A DNA stretch of 64,000 nt from Anthonomus grandis grandis (GCF_022605725.1 NC_065551.1:31434001-31498000); one strand, 5' to 3'. Positions 20,821 through 32,888 are shown, numbered from the stretch's first letter. Notes: generated from the sequence alone by a model not told the origin. Made by a program: numbers and translations.

Positions 20821-21669
20821 GATGGCGGCTTGTAACCTTAAACCGAAAATTTTCATTACACAGCAGATTTTGTGAAAACGACACTTTAGCACAGTAATAA
20901 TGATCATAAAAATATGCTGTATGTGGCTAGTACCTTTATTTCCGAGTAATTTCAAATAAAAAAGTCAGGTATAAGGATTTTGTGGCTTTTCACGCCAAGG
21001 GCTTCAATTATACATAGCTGCAAAAGTTCAAGTTTATGTGATTAACTGTTTTCAAGAAAATTAAATTATAAAATCTGTTTTACTCTTAGAACATCGGACA
21101 ATCATGTCATATTGACTTTCCAATTTTTTCATACAATATATAATTTTCTTAATCCACTACATATATTTTTATTGTGTTGTATTTTGTAACAGGTAAAAAA
21201 TGTACTCCTTAAAAGTTTCATTTATTTGCTGACTAATACTATATACTTTGAGAGTAATCAACAAATTTTTCAGAATAAAAAAAAAGATTCCTGACAAAAA
21301 AGTTATTAAAAAAAAAGCAACTTGGCAACATAGAATACCTCTATGTTTACAATGGACGTATCAGATGTAATCAATATAATGCCCGTATCTCCAGAAATTC
21401 CCAAGGAATTTTAATATTTTTTTAACCAGATATTAACAATCAATAGCTAAATCAATCTATTGTGGTTATAAACCCCAATAAACCAAAGTTTTTTTTCTGA
21501 AAATTACTTAAAAATCTTTTTTCTATAATAAATAAGCTATAAGGTTTATCCATATCCTTTGGCAGTTATAGCCGTTAATAACATCTAACTCAATAATTTT
21601 TAATCAAAAAACGTTGGTTTGTAGAGGTTTGCAACCATCTGAAATCCGTTTAGATATTTATAACCGTAA
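20821..21669. other. Spacer without recognisable genes
   Basis: AT-rich sequence upstream of the decayed minus-strand gene. It may include that gene's 5' flank and terminal sequence, but no inverted repeat matching the 3' side near 18.5 kb was found by eye. Confidence 0.4.
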
Positions 21670-21965
21670 ACCGGGGTTACTTTGTCACCTTTTGAACATA
21701 CTTTTACTTGTAACTTCGGTATCCTTCGGAATTTGGGTGGCGAAAAATTATGAGTATACCGACGAAATCATCCTCTACAACTACAACAATGCTAATTTTT
21801 TTTACAAAAAGCGATTTAGCTAAAAAAAAATATATTGATGGTGACAAAGTAACCCCGTGGTTGGGGCTACTTTGTCAGAAAGTTTTATTAACGTTTAAAA
21901 CACCTTAAACGACATTATACTGACAAAGAAACCCCAGATATGGGGCTAAAATATATTGGCGTGTG
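21670..21965. repeat. Recurring GGGGYTACTTTGTCA motif with hairpin
   Basis: GGGGTTACTTTGTCA occurs near 21675. Its inverse, TGACAAAGTAACCCC, and the direct GGGGCTACTTTGTCA face each other at 21840-21878 as a near-perfect 16-bp-arm hairpin. Diverged forms, GACAAAGAAACCCC and TGGGGCTAAAAT, follow at about 21920-21950. These may be terminal or subterminal repeats of the transposon whose transposase lies at 22.3-23.3 kb. Confidence 0.65.
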
Positions 21966-22304
21966 TCATATAGGTAGGTACCTAATTTTCTTTAACATCC
22001 AAATGGTGAAAAACACCAAAAATAAACAACTTGCTTATACAAAAGTTAAAAAATATTTATTTTTAGTAAACAAACCAGAAAACAAAACAAGAAAATAGAA
22101 AACAAACTTATACATACATTTTGGTATCGGTAGGTATAGTAGGCAATTAATGCCTAAATAAACAGGAAGTTTGATACACAACCTTAATGCTGTAGTAAAC
22201 ATACAAAAATATTCAACTTAACATAAACTCAACAAAACAAAAAGTGAAAACTTCACTGAGGTTAATCAATACGGCACTAAACGTTAAGGCACTAGACTTT
22301 AGTT

Positions 22305-23285
22305 AGGCACATATTCGTCTTCTTCGTCTGTATGATAGGGATCTTCATCCGAACTATCTTCACATCTATCACAAATGAAATAGGGATCCCTACTATCATT
22401 GTTACAGATGCCACAAATCCATTTTTGGCATTTGCAGCATTTTATCCATTCAACTCGATATTTGTAGTTTTCTCACAAACACTTACAGATGCCACATTTG
22501 TTTGAATCATCTATTTTTCGTGTCGATTTTCTTAATGGGAGATTTTTTTCTTTACCCTTAACACCCAACTTTGATTTATTTGTTGCGCTCTTCGAATTTC
22601 CTTTAGAGGTGGATGGTTCTACATCATCATCGACAATATTCATGGCGCTCTCGCCTACTTCTACCTTTACTTAGTTGGCTGTTAGTGACACTGTGTCACT
22701 AACGGCCACCCAAAGTCTGTTCAGTAAAATGGGAAATTGTTCTTTTGGAATTGACCCAGGATATCGACTTTCTCTTCGCCAGCTTTCGAGAATATCACGC
22801 CATCTCTTCTTCATTGGTCCGAATACCGCCACATCTAATGGTTGCATTAGATCTGTGGCATTGGGAGGAAACGGGCTCATATATATATCATGTTCTTGTG
22901 CTGCCTGTACGACACTTGGAGCAAAATGGCTGGTCAAGTTGTCTCCTACGAGGATCACTCTTTTTCTAGGTTCTCTTGTTCTTAGGACATGTGAAAGTAA
23001 AATTTCCTTAAACCATATCTCGAATAAGTTGGCGTCAAACCAGCCACTTGGACTATTTTTGTAAACTGTTCCTGGTGGGCCGCCTTTACACCAGTTTTCA
23101 TAAATATTATTGGCTTTATATACCACCATGGGCGGCAACAAGACTCCACTGGCGCTACCGCAGACCATTATGCTAATGGCTGTCCTGATGGAATGATTTT
23201 GGACACGTTCGACCCTTTTCGAGTTTCGTGGAACAATGACTTTTCTAGCACCGGGGTCATCAGTGACGTTTGTTTCGTCATAGTT
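22305..23285 (-). pseudogene. DDE_1 (pogo/Tigger/jerky-like) transposase with C-terminal finger
   Basis: From about 23285 down, the minus strand reads 'YDETNVTDDPGARKVIVPR', with the first catalytic Asp. Then 'AISIMVCGSASGVLLPPMVV', 'NWCKGGPPGTVY', 'GWFDANLFEIWF', 'VILVGDNLTSHF' with the second Asp, and 'FPPNATDLMQPLDVAVFGP' with the third. The core stops at 22671, where the normal helical C-terminal part is replaced by a short palindromic stretch (GTTAGTGACAC / GTGTCACTAAC). Past the stop, another frame encodes 'NKCGICKC', 'WIKCCKCQKWICGICNN' and 'DPYFICDRCED', a PHD/zinc-ribbon-like finger ending in 'DEEDEYVPN' near 22305. The N-terminal DNA-binding half is absent. The catalytic triad is kept, but the gene is truncated and broken. 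Confidence 0.8.
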
Positions 23286-23399
23286 ATATAGGTATATATT
23301 ACAGGAAAAAGTTTAATTTAAGTCCTTTAGAAGTTAACCTTTTACTTTGGAATTCCAGGAGATATCGAATATCGACTTATATACAAAACACCTTGTTCA

Positions 23400-24137
23400 A
23401 CAAAAATTTACTCTATTTTATTTCCTTTTATAAGTGTTCAAAATATAGCCCATTCATACTCATTGGTAATGTCCTAAACGTACTTAAAATTTGTTTTGAA
23501 TGTTTCTTATAACTTCTGGAGAAATTAATCTACACTCATGCCTTATTCTAGTTTTGAACCCCTCAACGTTTGCGGGCTTAGACACATAAACTTTGGTTTT
23601 CAAATATCACCCACAGGAAGAAATCTAAAGTAGTTAGATCGGGAGGTCTTGGTGGCCATTCAAAAGATCCTCTTCTACCAATTCATCTGCCTGGAAATAT
23701 AGTATCCAGATGGCTTCGAGCAAGACATGGAAAATAGGGAGGCGCATGATCTTGTTGAAACTAGATTTTGATCAGGAAACAAAGCAGCCAGATTTGTAAT
23801 TAGTTCCTCTTGTAAAAACTGTAAATATCTTGCTCCAGTTAGATTTTCTTCAAAGAAAATTTGGCCTATAACTTGGTAGCCCCCAATTCCTGCCCAAACA
23901 TTCACTTTCTCTGGGTGTTCTTGAATGGATAATAACACACTAATTTTGGGATTTTCATTGAGTGCAGATTTACGAGAAATAATCGTTCTTCTAATGTGGC
24001 AATTTTCCCCAAACTGATTTTCAATTTTGCTCACATGTTTCTGATTAAATCCGTAACCTCCGTTTGGGTCCTTGTTCTATCTCCGAATCCAACCATCATT
24101 AAAATTTCAATCTTGTGCTTTTCACTTAAATAGGGCA
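23400..24137 (-). pseudogene. IS630/Tc1-like transposase, internally deleted
   Basis: It begins at 24137 with 'MPYLSEKHKIEILMMVGFGD', 'RTRTQTEVTDLI' (N-terminal helix-turn-helix region), then jumps to 'SKIENQFGE' and 'KVNVWAGIGGYQVIGQIFFE', 'NLTGARYLQFLQEELI', 'LAALFPDQNLV'. After a frameshift comes 'IFPGRWIGRRGSFEWPP' and 'PPDLTTLDFFLW' to about 23560, with weak similarity to 23400. The central segment with the first catalytic residue is missing. It is better preserved than the copies at 0.5, 9.8 and 10.2 kb. Confidence 0.75.
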
Positions 24138-24474
24138 TTGCGTTTAAAAAGTACTTAAATCAGAAATGTTGACTTATAATAATGATCAACTAAAAAGTAA
24201 AAGACTACACTCAAAACAGGTCCTTTAATAACGTTAAAATTTACTTATAATAGTTAAAACAATTTTTTTCAAAAAAGGCAATTATCTTAAAATTAAGTGA
24301 TTCTAAACCTATTCACAACAATGTACAATTTTACAGTATTATTCAGTGAAACCAAGTGGTTTAAAGTTTTTAAATAAAAAAATAGTAGATTACATATTTC
24401 GGAAACAAGCAATAGACAAGAAAAGCTCTTTAGAAATAACCCATTTTTAAATACTAACCAGGTCCGTATTATAA

Positions 24475-24650
24475 AGAAAAAACCTTGAAAACTGCTATTT
24501 TTTATACCGAAACGTCGAGACAGACATTTAAGTTATACATTGTTGAAAAGGAAAATAAAAATTCTTTTTAAATAGAAAATAAAAAATCCAGGTCCGTATT
24601 TAAAAAAAAAGTTGATGATGATATCTAAAAAACGAAACGTCGCATAAAAA
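24475..24650. repeat. Repeated 'CAGGTCCGTATT..CGAAACGTCG' block (Penelope-like?)
   Basis: CAGGTCCGTATT occurs at about 24461 and 24590. Each is followed within 60-75 bp by CGAAACGTCG (near 24520 and 24636), and the second is preceded by TTGATGATGATATC. A GATGATGA..stem..GAAACGTC order is typical of the hammerhead-like terminal repeats of Penelope-like elements. No reverse transcriptase is present here. Confidence 0.35.
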
Positions 24651-25970
24651 ATCTAAATACATTTTTTTAATCAAAATAAAATGCCGCAACTTTTTTCTAA
24701 TTTAACCGCCCTCGTATCTTTTATAGTATAGGAGATAGCAATACTGTCCCTATGAAAAAGGAGACACCCTATATATGTCTGATTTTTTTATTTAGCAAAA
24801 TAGACTAGGAACATTTTAGGATAGGAATTATATATAAAAAACATATCTGAGATTAATAGTTTGTATAGTCCTATGATTGGAACCTTTGGTGTGACACTCA
24901 AGAGTTGTTTTTAGTGGTAAAACTGTCTCATAATTTAATCATTTGTATGTTGAATATTGATAGATAATATCATACCGATTCTAATATTTTTGAGCCAAAC
25001 ACTTTAATGATTCACTGTATTTTACGCAAATATTTGCAGTTTACAAAAAATATGAAGACCAATTATTACAAATTAAACCACTGCAAGCAGCTCCCTCTGA
25101 AATCATAAATTTATAAGCTTTAATTTATTTATGTTGTTTAATTTTTATTCAAATTATGAACGCTAATAAAATATAAACAAGTCATATATTTATTTATGCA
25201 TTAAATTGTGTAGTAAAATCGCAGTCCTACACAGTAAATATTTCAAAGTTTATTTCTATATCACCGCAAAACGCCAAACGTCGAAAACCGCTATTGCGGG
25301 AGGTCAACACTTATTATTCAACCGGCTATTGGGCTTCGGGTTTTATAGTCATGAGACAGTTTTAACGTTTTAACACTCCTCTTAGGATTGCGGTTTGCCT
25401 TTTACACTTTGCCTGCCTGTGGTCTGAACGGCTTTCAAATAAAAGAGTTGCATGCACTCAGAACATTGTAATCATTGATCATCGATCTCCTTTTTTTACA
25501 AAAAATTATAATAGTGGTTCAATATGTTCGGCGGTTTACTTATTGGTACCGGGAAGCTTAAGGCCCTAATTATGTTCAAAAAGGCAGAAATTGAAAGAAT
25601 ATAGTGCCATATCTTAAAGAGTTTTTAAACGATTTTTACTGTCCAAGAAGTCACTTCTCGTGCACTTTACAAGCGAGTAGCCACTAAAATTTCAATCCTT
25701 AGTTCAAACTTTGGCATGCATTGTTGATATGTCAACACATTATCCTTAATAAGAAAGAAAACCTTCTTTTACAAAAAAAGTTAAAATATCTTAAAATCTT
25801 GGTACTAGCTGATAAGAACACCACAGCTCATCCACCTATTTTAATATTTAGTCTCCCAAAGGTTACATGAAAAGACAAAATCTTTATAAAAAAATAGTCA
25901 ATATAACACCCGAACACACCCATACTTGATATGACAAAACTTATTATAACCTGACATATCGACTTATAAA
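24651..25970. other. Intergenic stretch without recognisable genes
   Basis: AT-rich sequence. A slightly GC-richer patch near 25.26-25.45 kb holds 'ACGCCAAACGTCG' and is probably part of an unidentified repeat. No reading frame of interest is seen. Confidence 0.45.
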
Positions 25971-25972
25971 TA

Positions 25973-26255
25973 TACAGGTTGGAGAATTAAAGATTACGCA
26001 TTGTCAAAAAATAGATCGAGTTCTTGCGCACTAAATATTTTAAATGTAGTTTCCAATATTGACACAAGTTTTCGTCATCAAATACTAACACTAGTAAGTG
26101 CAAAATTCTTTTATTGAAAGGGTCCAGGAAAAAGGGCGACTGCAACAAATGATGTGTAGAAGTGGATTTAACACGATCAAGTAGAAGTGTTAGAGAGGAA
26201 CTAGCTATGGACCGTAAAACTGTTACTAGAATTAGGTACAAATGTTTAAAATACT
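25973..26255 (+). repeat. Transposon end (TACAGGTTGG type) plus dispersed repeat, copy 2
   Basis: TACAGGTTGGAGAATTAAAG starts it. The same tip followed by AAAGATTACGCATT begins the small element at 53574. From 26036 on it matches 176-400. It is probably the left part of a Tc1/IS630-type element whose transposase is lost here. Confidence 0.6.
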
Positions 26256-26389
26256 AGACGTGAAGGAGATTCACTTGAACCTTTGTTTTTCTTTCACTAA
26301 AATACCTAACCAATCTTAAGAACTTAACCACGACCACTAATTTATAAATCGTTGGCTTATGGCTTATTGGCTTTTAAACTTGAGTTTCA

Positions 26390-27083
26390 TAGTAGTCAAT
26401 CAAACTCTCCTGACCTTCAAGGGCATATCTGCAAGTTGGCTTAGTATTATGTTTATCGAGATTGATCTCACGAGTCCTAACGCCACTCTTCAGGCTTGAA
26501 ATTGAATTCTGTCGAGCTTCTCTAAAAGATTTAAGCCATAATCAAGGTGAGATCTAACAGTCTCCTTGTATAGAAAGAATAAACTTCTCGGATCTGTTTC
26601 TTACCATGTACTAGCTAAACATCTCATGACATTAATTTCCCTTATTGTGTTCTTTCCATGTCTTGTGTCTATGTAGGATAATGCCAAGATGTTTAACTGA
26701 ATTTGTGCAGGTTTGATAGTGGAAAATTCCGATTGATGATTTGAAAGCCTAAGGTTCCTCAGGGACTTATTGATTTTCTGGACCAATACTTCTAGATCAT
26801 CATCATCTACATATTTAATCAAGTTGACATTCTTATCCATGGTATGCCTCGAGTCAGTATATAACTTAAAAAGTAATGGCGAGATTGGAGAACCCTGTGG
26901 AATAAGCCCTCTGTTTACTATGAGCACTCGATTGGTAGGATCCCTTAGAAGTATACATCTGTTTGTCATAAGACGCAATATAAGGTTGGTAATATCCTGT
27001 GGAACATTTACCTGATGGAGTTTATTTTTCAAGATTGTTGAACTAACGTAGTCGTAAGCTGCACTGTTATCCAAAACGTCCAT
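26390..27083 (-). pseudogene. Non-LTR reverse transcriptase fragment
   Basis: Minus-strand translation has 'MDVLDNSAAYDYVSSTIL', corresponding to motif A with the aspartate region 'DNSAAYD', then 'LILRLMTNR', 'NRGLIPQGSPISPLLFKLYT' (motif B) and 'LIKYVDDDDLEVLV' (motif C, YVDD variant). Beyond the stop near 26600 a further block, 'RSHLDYGLNLLEKLDRIQFQ', is the usual C-terminal 'thumb' region. It lacks both ends. It belongs to a different lineage from the element at 0.7-2.75 kb, judging by motif spelling. Confidence 0.75.
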
Positions 27084-27099
27084 TTTTGATAACTAATTA

Positions 27100-28025
27100 T
27101 CTACCAGTCTCATCTTGATTACGTCCTCTAAGGTCTTAAGAACGTCAAAGTTAAGAACGGAAAATACGCCACATCTTAACATTCAGACTTCATTAATTAA
27201 ATTTCCATTACAGACAGATTTTTATGTCTTGGCCTAGCGAATCAGTTATCTAGCTTCCCAGATACTTGTGTTTCTTCACTCGCTTTATCGAGGTACTATA
27301 ATATTTACTTGGATATAGATATCACACCAAATAGAGCCTCTTTTATGCCCAAGTCTCTTCTAAAGTTTAGTTGATTGTTACTTAAGACAAAGTGAATACT
27401 AACACTTTGTCTTCACTTTGAGCAATTGTACAATGGTCAGAATATTCTTTTACTTAAGGTTTTTTAAGTAGGGTATGTTGATAGCAGCCATTTTTCTATT
27501 AAATAGATAACGTTAAAAAAGTTTATCGCATCATCGTCGATGAATTTAAGAAGTACCATTGGTAGTTTGCCCGAACCATTATTCCTTTCTTTGTTTAATT
27601 ACGTAGAGAATTTCTTACCATTAAATTGATGTGCCAGATTATCATAATACTTTTTAATCCTAATAATTTAATAATAGCTAATCTAACAGCTGTGAATGTT
27701 TTGTTAAGTGTTTTTTTTCAGTATAATAACTTATTCTAAATAGCTATTCAAAATAAATTGATAATAACCTATACCAATGAAAGATACGTTCTCCAAGTAT
27801 TGTACTTTTATTTATTGTGAGATAACGTGTGCAATTAAAATTTTTTTTTTATATGGAAACAACCTATTTTTAGCAGCATGCTTATTTTTTTACTGTTTTA
27901 CTTAGACGTTCGAAGAAGTCCTTGTAAGTCTATTCTATAATTTTTTAAGAGTATTTCTAAAAATTAAAATGAATTGCATTATTTTTGTATTTGTTTTTAA
28001 GTTTCTGAAAATAAGATTTCATTCA
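27100..28025. other. Intergenic stretch without recognisable genes
   Basis: AT-rich. The first 250 bp may be older 5' sequence of the minus-strand retrotransposon, but I cannot read a family from it. Confidence 0.4.
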
Positions 28026-28028
28026 ATA

Positions 28029-28080
28029 TACAGGTTGGAGAATCGATCATTAAGAATAGAGAAGTGCTTATAAGCAAAAT
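28029..28080 (+). repeat. TACAGGTTGG transposon end, right-end type
   Basis: TACAGGTTGGAGAATCGATC followed by ATTA and 'AGAGAAGTGCTTA' matches the unit starts of the tandem array at 50.2-51.2 kb. It directly abuts a reverse-transcriptase fragment. Confidence 0.65.
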
Positions 28081-28690
28081 ATGGCTATTTTTCATCTATA
28101 AGACAGATGTATCTAAACCTCAACGAGGCTAGTATAGCAGCAGCCGTATTTTCTGATTTCACTAAGGCGTTTGATCTATCGAAATTCTATTGCGCAGGCT
28201 AGATTTTAATGAATTTTATGCTGTTGCGTTGGGATGGCTCGTATCCTATATCCGTGATAGATCACAGGCCGTGGTATTAAAAAATAGTACTTCAAAAGTT
28301 CCCTCCTGCCTGCTTAAGGTTCCTTGGGACTTTTAGGGTTTTTAGTTCTTGCCAATAACCTTCCAAATTTAAAGATCCTTCGAAAATTTATTATATTTGC
28401 TGATGATACCACTATCCTTGAGGGACAATACATCAAACTATCGGTTCGTGTCTGAATTTTCTTCGAGATTGGTGCAATTCTTACTTGCTGACCCTCGAGA
28501 TTTCTAAGAGCAATATCCTAATCTTAAGTATCATTGCCTATGTGCTTTAAATTCTAAACCTCAAAATTGGTAGCTTGGGAATTGATGCAAGGATTAGAGA
28601 CGTTTATTATGCCCTTAGTCGAATCTCATCTGCGATATAGCATTTGCTTCTCGGGATTCTTGTGGCGAGACTCATTTTAAAATTTTTTTC
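28080..28690 (+). pseudogene. Non-LTR reverse transcriptase fragment
   Basis: Plus-strand coding in several frames gives 'AAAVFSDFTKAFD' (motif A), 'WLVSYIRDRSQAVVL', 'GFLVLANNLPNLKILRKF' and 'IIFADDTTILEGQ' (motif C, FADD). Multiple frameshifts and no ends are seen. Confidence 0.75.
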
Positions 28691-28954
28691 AATCTTGCAA
28701 ACCTTTATTTTACCGTAAAAAAATATTAACACTAACATCTTTATTTATTCTAGAATTTTGTTCTTGGATCCATTGATACAGGTATATTAATGGATCAAAC
28801 CACATTCCAAAAATATCCTAAGTTTCAAGTGCATGGGGAGGCGTTGATGGAACTTCCAAGGTATTATTGCCTATATCGGACGGTAATAATAATAATAATA
28901 TTAAGGTAATTATTGTATTAATAATATTAATATGATCTAATGACCAAGGATATA

Positions 28955-29165
28955 GCAACTGTTTCACCTCGCGACATCTGTGGATACACGTCGAAAATTG
29001 CCGTAGACAGTTTCTTACCTTATACAGAAAGAGCGTTCGCCGCTAGGAGGCGAGTTGAAGTTCTGAATATTGGCGGGACTTTTAAATTGAAATAAATGAA
29101 TACTATGTATATGAATGTTTCTAGTACTCGTAAGTTATTATTCATTAAACATATTTGAGACTTTT
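28955..29165 (+). repeat. LTR-like repeat, copy C (3' half)
   Basis: Contains 'CGCCGCTAGGAGGC', 'GAATATTGGCGGGACTTTTAAA', 'AAATAAATGAATAC' and 'TTCTAGTACTCGTAAG', the second half of the LTR-like family. The TATA part is decayed. Confidence 0.55.
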
Positions 29166-29279
29166 TCCACCCAGTGTATGTCTGGACGAGGTCATTCTTT
29201 GACGCATTGAAATAAACTAACGAAATTACAGAAGTTCGTAGGTATGTGAACGAGAAATTATTAGATTAATTAATTTGAG

Positions 29280-29450
29280 TTATTAAATTGAACCTTCGCC
29301 GCTAGACGGCCAGTTGAAGTCTTAATATTGGCGGCACTTTTAAATGGAAATAAATAAATACCGTGTAAATAAATTTATCGAGTATTCTTTAGACATTCTG
29401 TTTAGTGTGTAATAAATCAGTTGACTATTTTTTGTACACCGCGTATTTTA
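29280..29450 (+). repeat. LTR-like repeat, copy D (3' half)
   Basis: Starts 'TTCGCCGCTAGACGGC', then 'TTAATATTGGCGGCACTTTT', 'AAATAAATACCGTG' and 'GTGTGTAATAAATCAGTTG'. It is a second 3'-half copy just 120 bp after copy C, in the same orientation. Confidence 0.6.
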
Positions 29451-30155
29451 ATTTATGAATGATTCCAAAAGCCTGGAGGAGATGAAAAATTATGTGAGAT
29501 ACCGTAAAAAATTATTTGAAATGCCTGGAATAACCCCAATGAAGATACTTGAAAAAGGTAAAATAATATCTTATTTTATTCCAGGCATTTGGAATAATTT
29601 GTTTATGTCTTTCAGGCATTTGTTACAGTTAAAAAATTTATTCAAAATAATTTCCAGTTTCTGGATGTAAATCGGCGTAGTTTTTTTGTACGTTTTCCAG
29701 ATGTCCTATATAATAATTTTTTGTATATTCGAGGCCGTTAAAATTATTTTAATATTTATTCTAGTAATAATCTGCATTGCAATTCCGGACTTTCTTCGCT
29801 CTTCGGAAATAAGTTCTTCAATATTTGCTTTACTGAATTTATAAGAGAAGATCCGAAAGACAATTCTTAACATAATATAGATAACGAAATGACAATTCTT
29901 TACATACTTGTGTGGTAGTTGGAGATTTCGGCACCCCGATTTTTCCGACAGGGTTTGCATTGTTTAATCCAAATTACATACAGTTACAGCTGGTAATAAT
30001 TCTAATTTTACGGAGCGTTCTTATCGGTCTATTTTAAAACGTAATCCAAAACAAATCGCTACCTGGTACTGCCGACTTTCTTAAATTTCATCTTGGAAAA
30101 CAAATGTAAACTTTCAAAAGCAACGTGTTTCATATCTCTTGCCTATTTCAAAAAG
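29451..30155. other. Spacer before maltase 1
   Basis: No recognised gene. A pair of inverted words (ATGCCTGGAATAA near 29521 and TTATTCCAGGCAT near 29576) is visible. The part nearest 30.1 kb should hold promoter sequence of the maltase gene. Confidence 0.4.
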
Positions 30156-30167
30156 TATAAATGAGAC
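30156..30167 (+). promoter_or_regulatory. Candidate TATA box of maltase 1
   Basis: TATAAATGAGAC at 30156 resembles TATAAATGAGGC found 45 bp upstream of the start of the paralogous maltase 2. In maltase 1 the chosen ATG is 260 bp downstream, so a longer 5' UTR or a 5' UTR intron is implied. Confidence 0.45.
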
Positions 30168-30420
30168 CTTTAAACTGAATTATCAATATAAGTATTTCAA
30201 GAAACCCTAATCTTACTACAATATAACTTATTAAAATTCATAAAAAGTAAATAGGATGAGGTACTTAAAAATTAAGATAAAAAAAAATTATTGAAGCCAC
30301 TTAGCGTCCCAAGAATCGAAGTCAAGTGCTTGGAATTTGGGATTATTACCTTGCGATATTTGTATAAAAGCCTTGGAACACTGTGAATGGAATCATTCTA
30401 AAATTTGTGGTAAAATAGTA

Positions 30421-32888
30421 ATGGAGTATCTAAAATATATTTTATTCTTGGTGCTATTGGGCACAAGTCTTTCTTTCGCACATGATTACTCTAAGGTAAG
30501 GAAAAGTCCATTACTTTTGGGAAAATATTCCGGCTTGTACGATGATTGGTGGCAAAATGCCGTTTTATACCAAATTTATCCCAGGAGTTTTAAAGATAGC
30601 AATAATGATGGAAATGGAGATCTTCAAGGTAGTACCCTAATGCATTTTTAATGCAAATGTATCATTTTTGTATCATTTTAGGAATAATCGATAAGTTAGA
30701 TTATTTTGTAACAACTGGTATTGACGGAGTATGGCTCTCTCCTATTTACAAGTCTCCACAAGTAGATACTGGATACGATATATCTGACTTCAAAGATGTT
30801 GGTACGTATTATTTATTTCATTGTTATAAAAGATTATATATTTCTTTCAATTAGACCCCATTTATGGTAGTCTAGAAGATCTGAAATTGCTAGTTAATGA
30901 GGCTCACAAACGCAATCTTAAATTTATTTTGGACTACGTACCAAACCACACCAGTGATCACCACGCATGGTTTTTGGCATCTGTAAACGGTACTGCTCCG
31001 TACGATGACTACTATATTTGGAAAAATGCCTCATATGTTAACGGAACTAGAACACCGCCAAATAACTGGGTGAGAAAAGCTTACATTTATTATATGAAAT
31101 AGAGGTCCTATGAAATTATGCTGATATGTAATTCTTTTCCTTAGTTAAGTTACTTTGGAGGGTCTGCTTGGGAATGGAACGACCAAAGGCAGCAGTACTA
31201 TTTGCATCAGTTCAGTATTGCCCAACCTGACTTAAACTACCGTAACCCTAAAGTGGTAGAAGAAATGAAAAACGTTTTAAGGTACTGGTTGGACTTTGGC
31301 GTTGATGGTTTTAGAATGGACGCGGTTGTGGCTCTATTTGAAGACGAATTCTTTAGGGATGAACCACTTGCAAGTAAGCTCCTAATATTTTGCCAATGAG
31401 TTTCATTATAGCGTTTTCATATCGTTGTTGCTGCTCTTTACAAATGTTTCCTCATTCTTCATACACCTTATTCAAGAAATTCTTTGAGTTCATGGCGAGT
31501 TTATATTTAAAATTTTAAATGAAAACGAGTATGAGCAACAAACTGTATCTGCTATTATTCCTTAAGCTAAAGCTTTTCCAGATAATACCAGCGTTTCTGC
31601 TGATAATCATGACTTCTTAGATCATATTTACACTAACAACCTTAATGAAACCTACGAGCTCATCTATCAGTTTCGTGATCTTCTAGAAGAATTCAATGCT
31701 AACAACAGCAACCTATCAACCAGGTAATATTTTGTATTAACTTGCAAATAATAAAACCAACATCAACTATTCATTTTAGAATTATGATGACCGAAGTATA
31801 CGCTAATCTAGAAGACACCATGAGGTATTACGTCAGTGATGATAATACCAGACTAGGTGCCCATTTCACTTTCAACTTCATAACGTTTATCCAAGAAACT
31901 AAAATGAACTTCACTGCTATGGAACTAGCCCATAATATTATGTTGTTCGATTTTAATGTTCCATTTGGAAGCACTCCTAATTGGGTGGTATGTAGTAGTT
32001 CATCATTTAAGTCCGAATTATCTGATTATATTTTTATAGCTTGGCAACCACGACAATACAAGGGTTTCCACAAGACTAGGAGTTGAAAATGTGGATGCTT
32101 TTAATATGCTTATTGCACTTTTGCCCGGAGTTCAAATTACTTATCAAGGGGAAGAAATTGGACAAGAAAATGGTAAAGACGCGGCTGTTAATATTTGCAA
32201 TGAATAAACATAGATCTTTTTATTTAAAGGTGAAGTAACTTGTGAGCAAGGGTATGATCCCCAAGCAATCAAAAACTGCAGCACCTTTAGTGAAACTAGC
32301 AGAGACTTTGAACGTACTCCTTTCCAATGGAATAATTCCACTAATGCCGGTAAAATATACTTCTATCTTTAAATAATATGGTATTATAAAAACGTATAAT
32401 GTTTTTCTAGGATTTAACGATGGTCATTCCGCCTGGCTCCCAGTAAGTAAAAAATACCTAAATACCAACTTAGCTGCGCAAGACATTTCTGGATTAGACA
32501 GTCACTATAACATCTACAAAACAGCTGTTCAGGTCAAAAAAGAATTTAAGATAGTGAGAGACATAGAAACGTTATCCTGGGGCGGTAATATCGAAGGTGT
32601 TTTCTACTTTAGAAGATCAATCGATGACAGGGTGGACTATGCTGGTTTGTTTAATGTTGCAGACCAATCGCAATTCGTCACTAATTTTGTTTTGCAAAAT
32701 TTTACAATGGAAATTGTCGCCAAAAGTTTAAATAGTCAGTACAATATAGGGTAAGTTACAATAGAACCGAAAACTGGAGAACTAGTTATAATTTTTTATT
32801 CTTTTTTTTTAGTGACTTTTTCAATTATTCTTTGCCATTGCTTCCAAGAGAATCATTCTTGATGAAGCTGACTGACCAAAATAAATAA
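30421..32888 (+). CDS. Secreted maltase / alpha-glucosidase 1 (GH13)
   Basis: Ten exons: 30421-30628, 30682-30801, 30855-31069, 31145-31373, 31582-31723, 31780-31987, 32040-32172, 32230-32349, 32411-32750, 32813-32888. The total is 1791 nt, 596 aa, and every junction is GT..AG and keeps frame. The N-terminus MEYLKYILFLVLLGTSLSFA is a signal peptide; an in-frame ATG at 30337 would bury it, so 30421 is preferred. GH13 landmarks: 'DYVPNH' (about 136-141), 'QPDLNYRNP', 'GFRMDA' with nucleophile Asp240, 'MMTEVYA' with acid/base Glu310, 'GNHD' with stabiliser Asp379. Such enzymes release glucose from maltose and sucrose, usually in the midgut lumen or on its membrane. Several NxS/T sites are seen. 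The whole gene is intact. Its partner at 35.0-40.5 kb has the same exon pattern in the opposite orientation. Confidence 0.93.

Noticed and set aside
22675..23064. Plus-strand open frame of 129 codons
   Set aside because: Antisense shadow of the DDE_1 transposase core.
30337..30420. Upstream in-frame ATG for maltase 1 (30337)
   Set aside because: It would place 28 residues before a clear signal peptide; the paralogue starts directly at its signal peptide.
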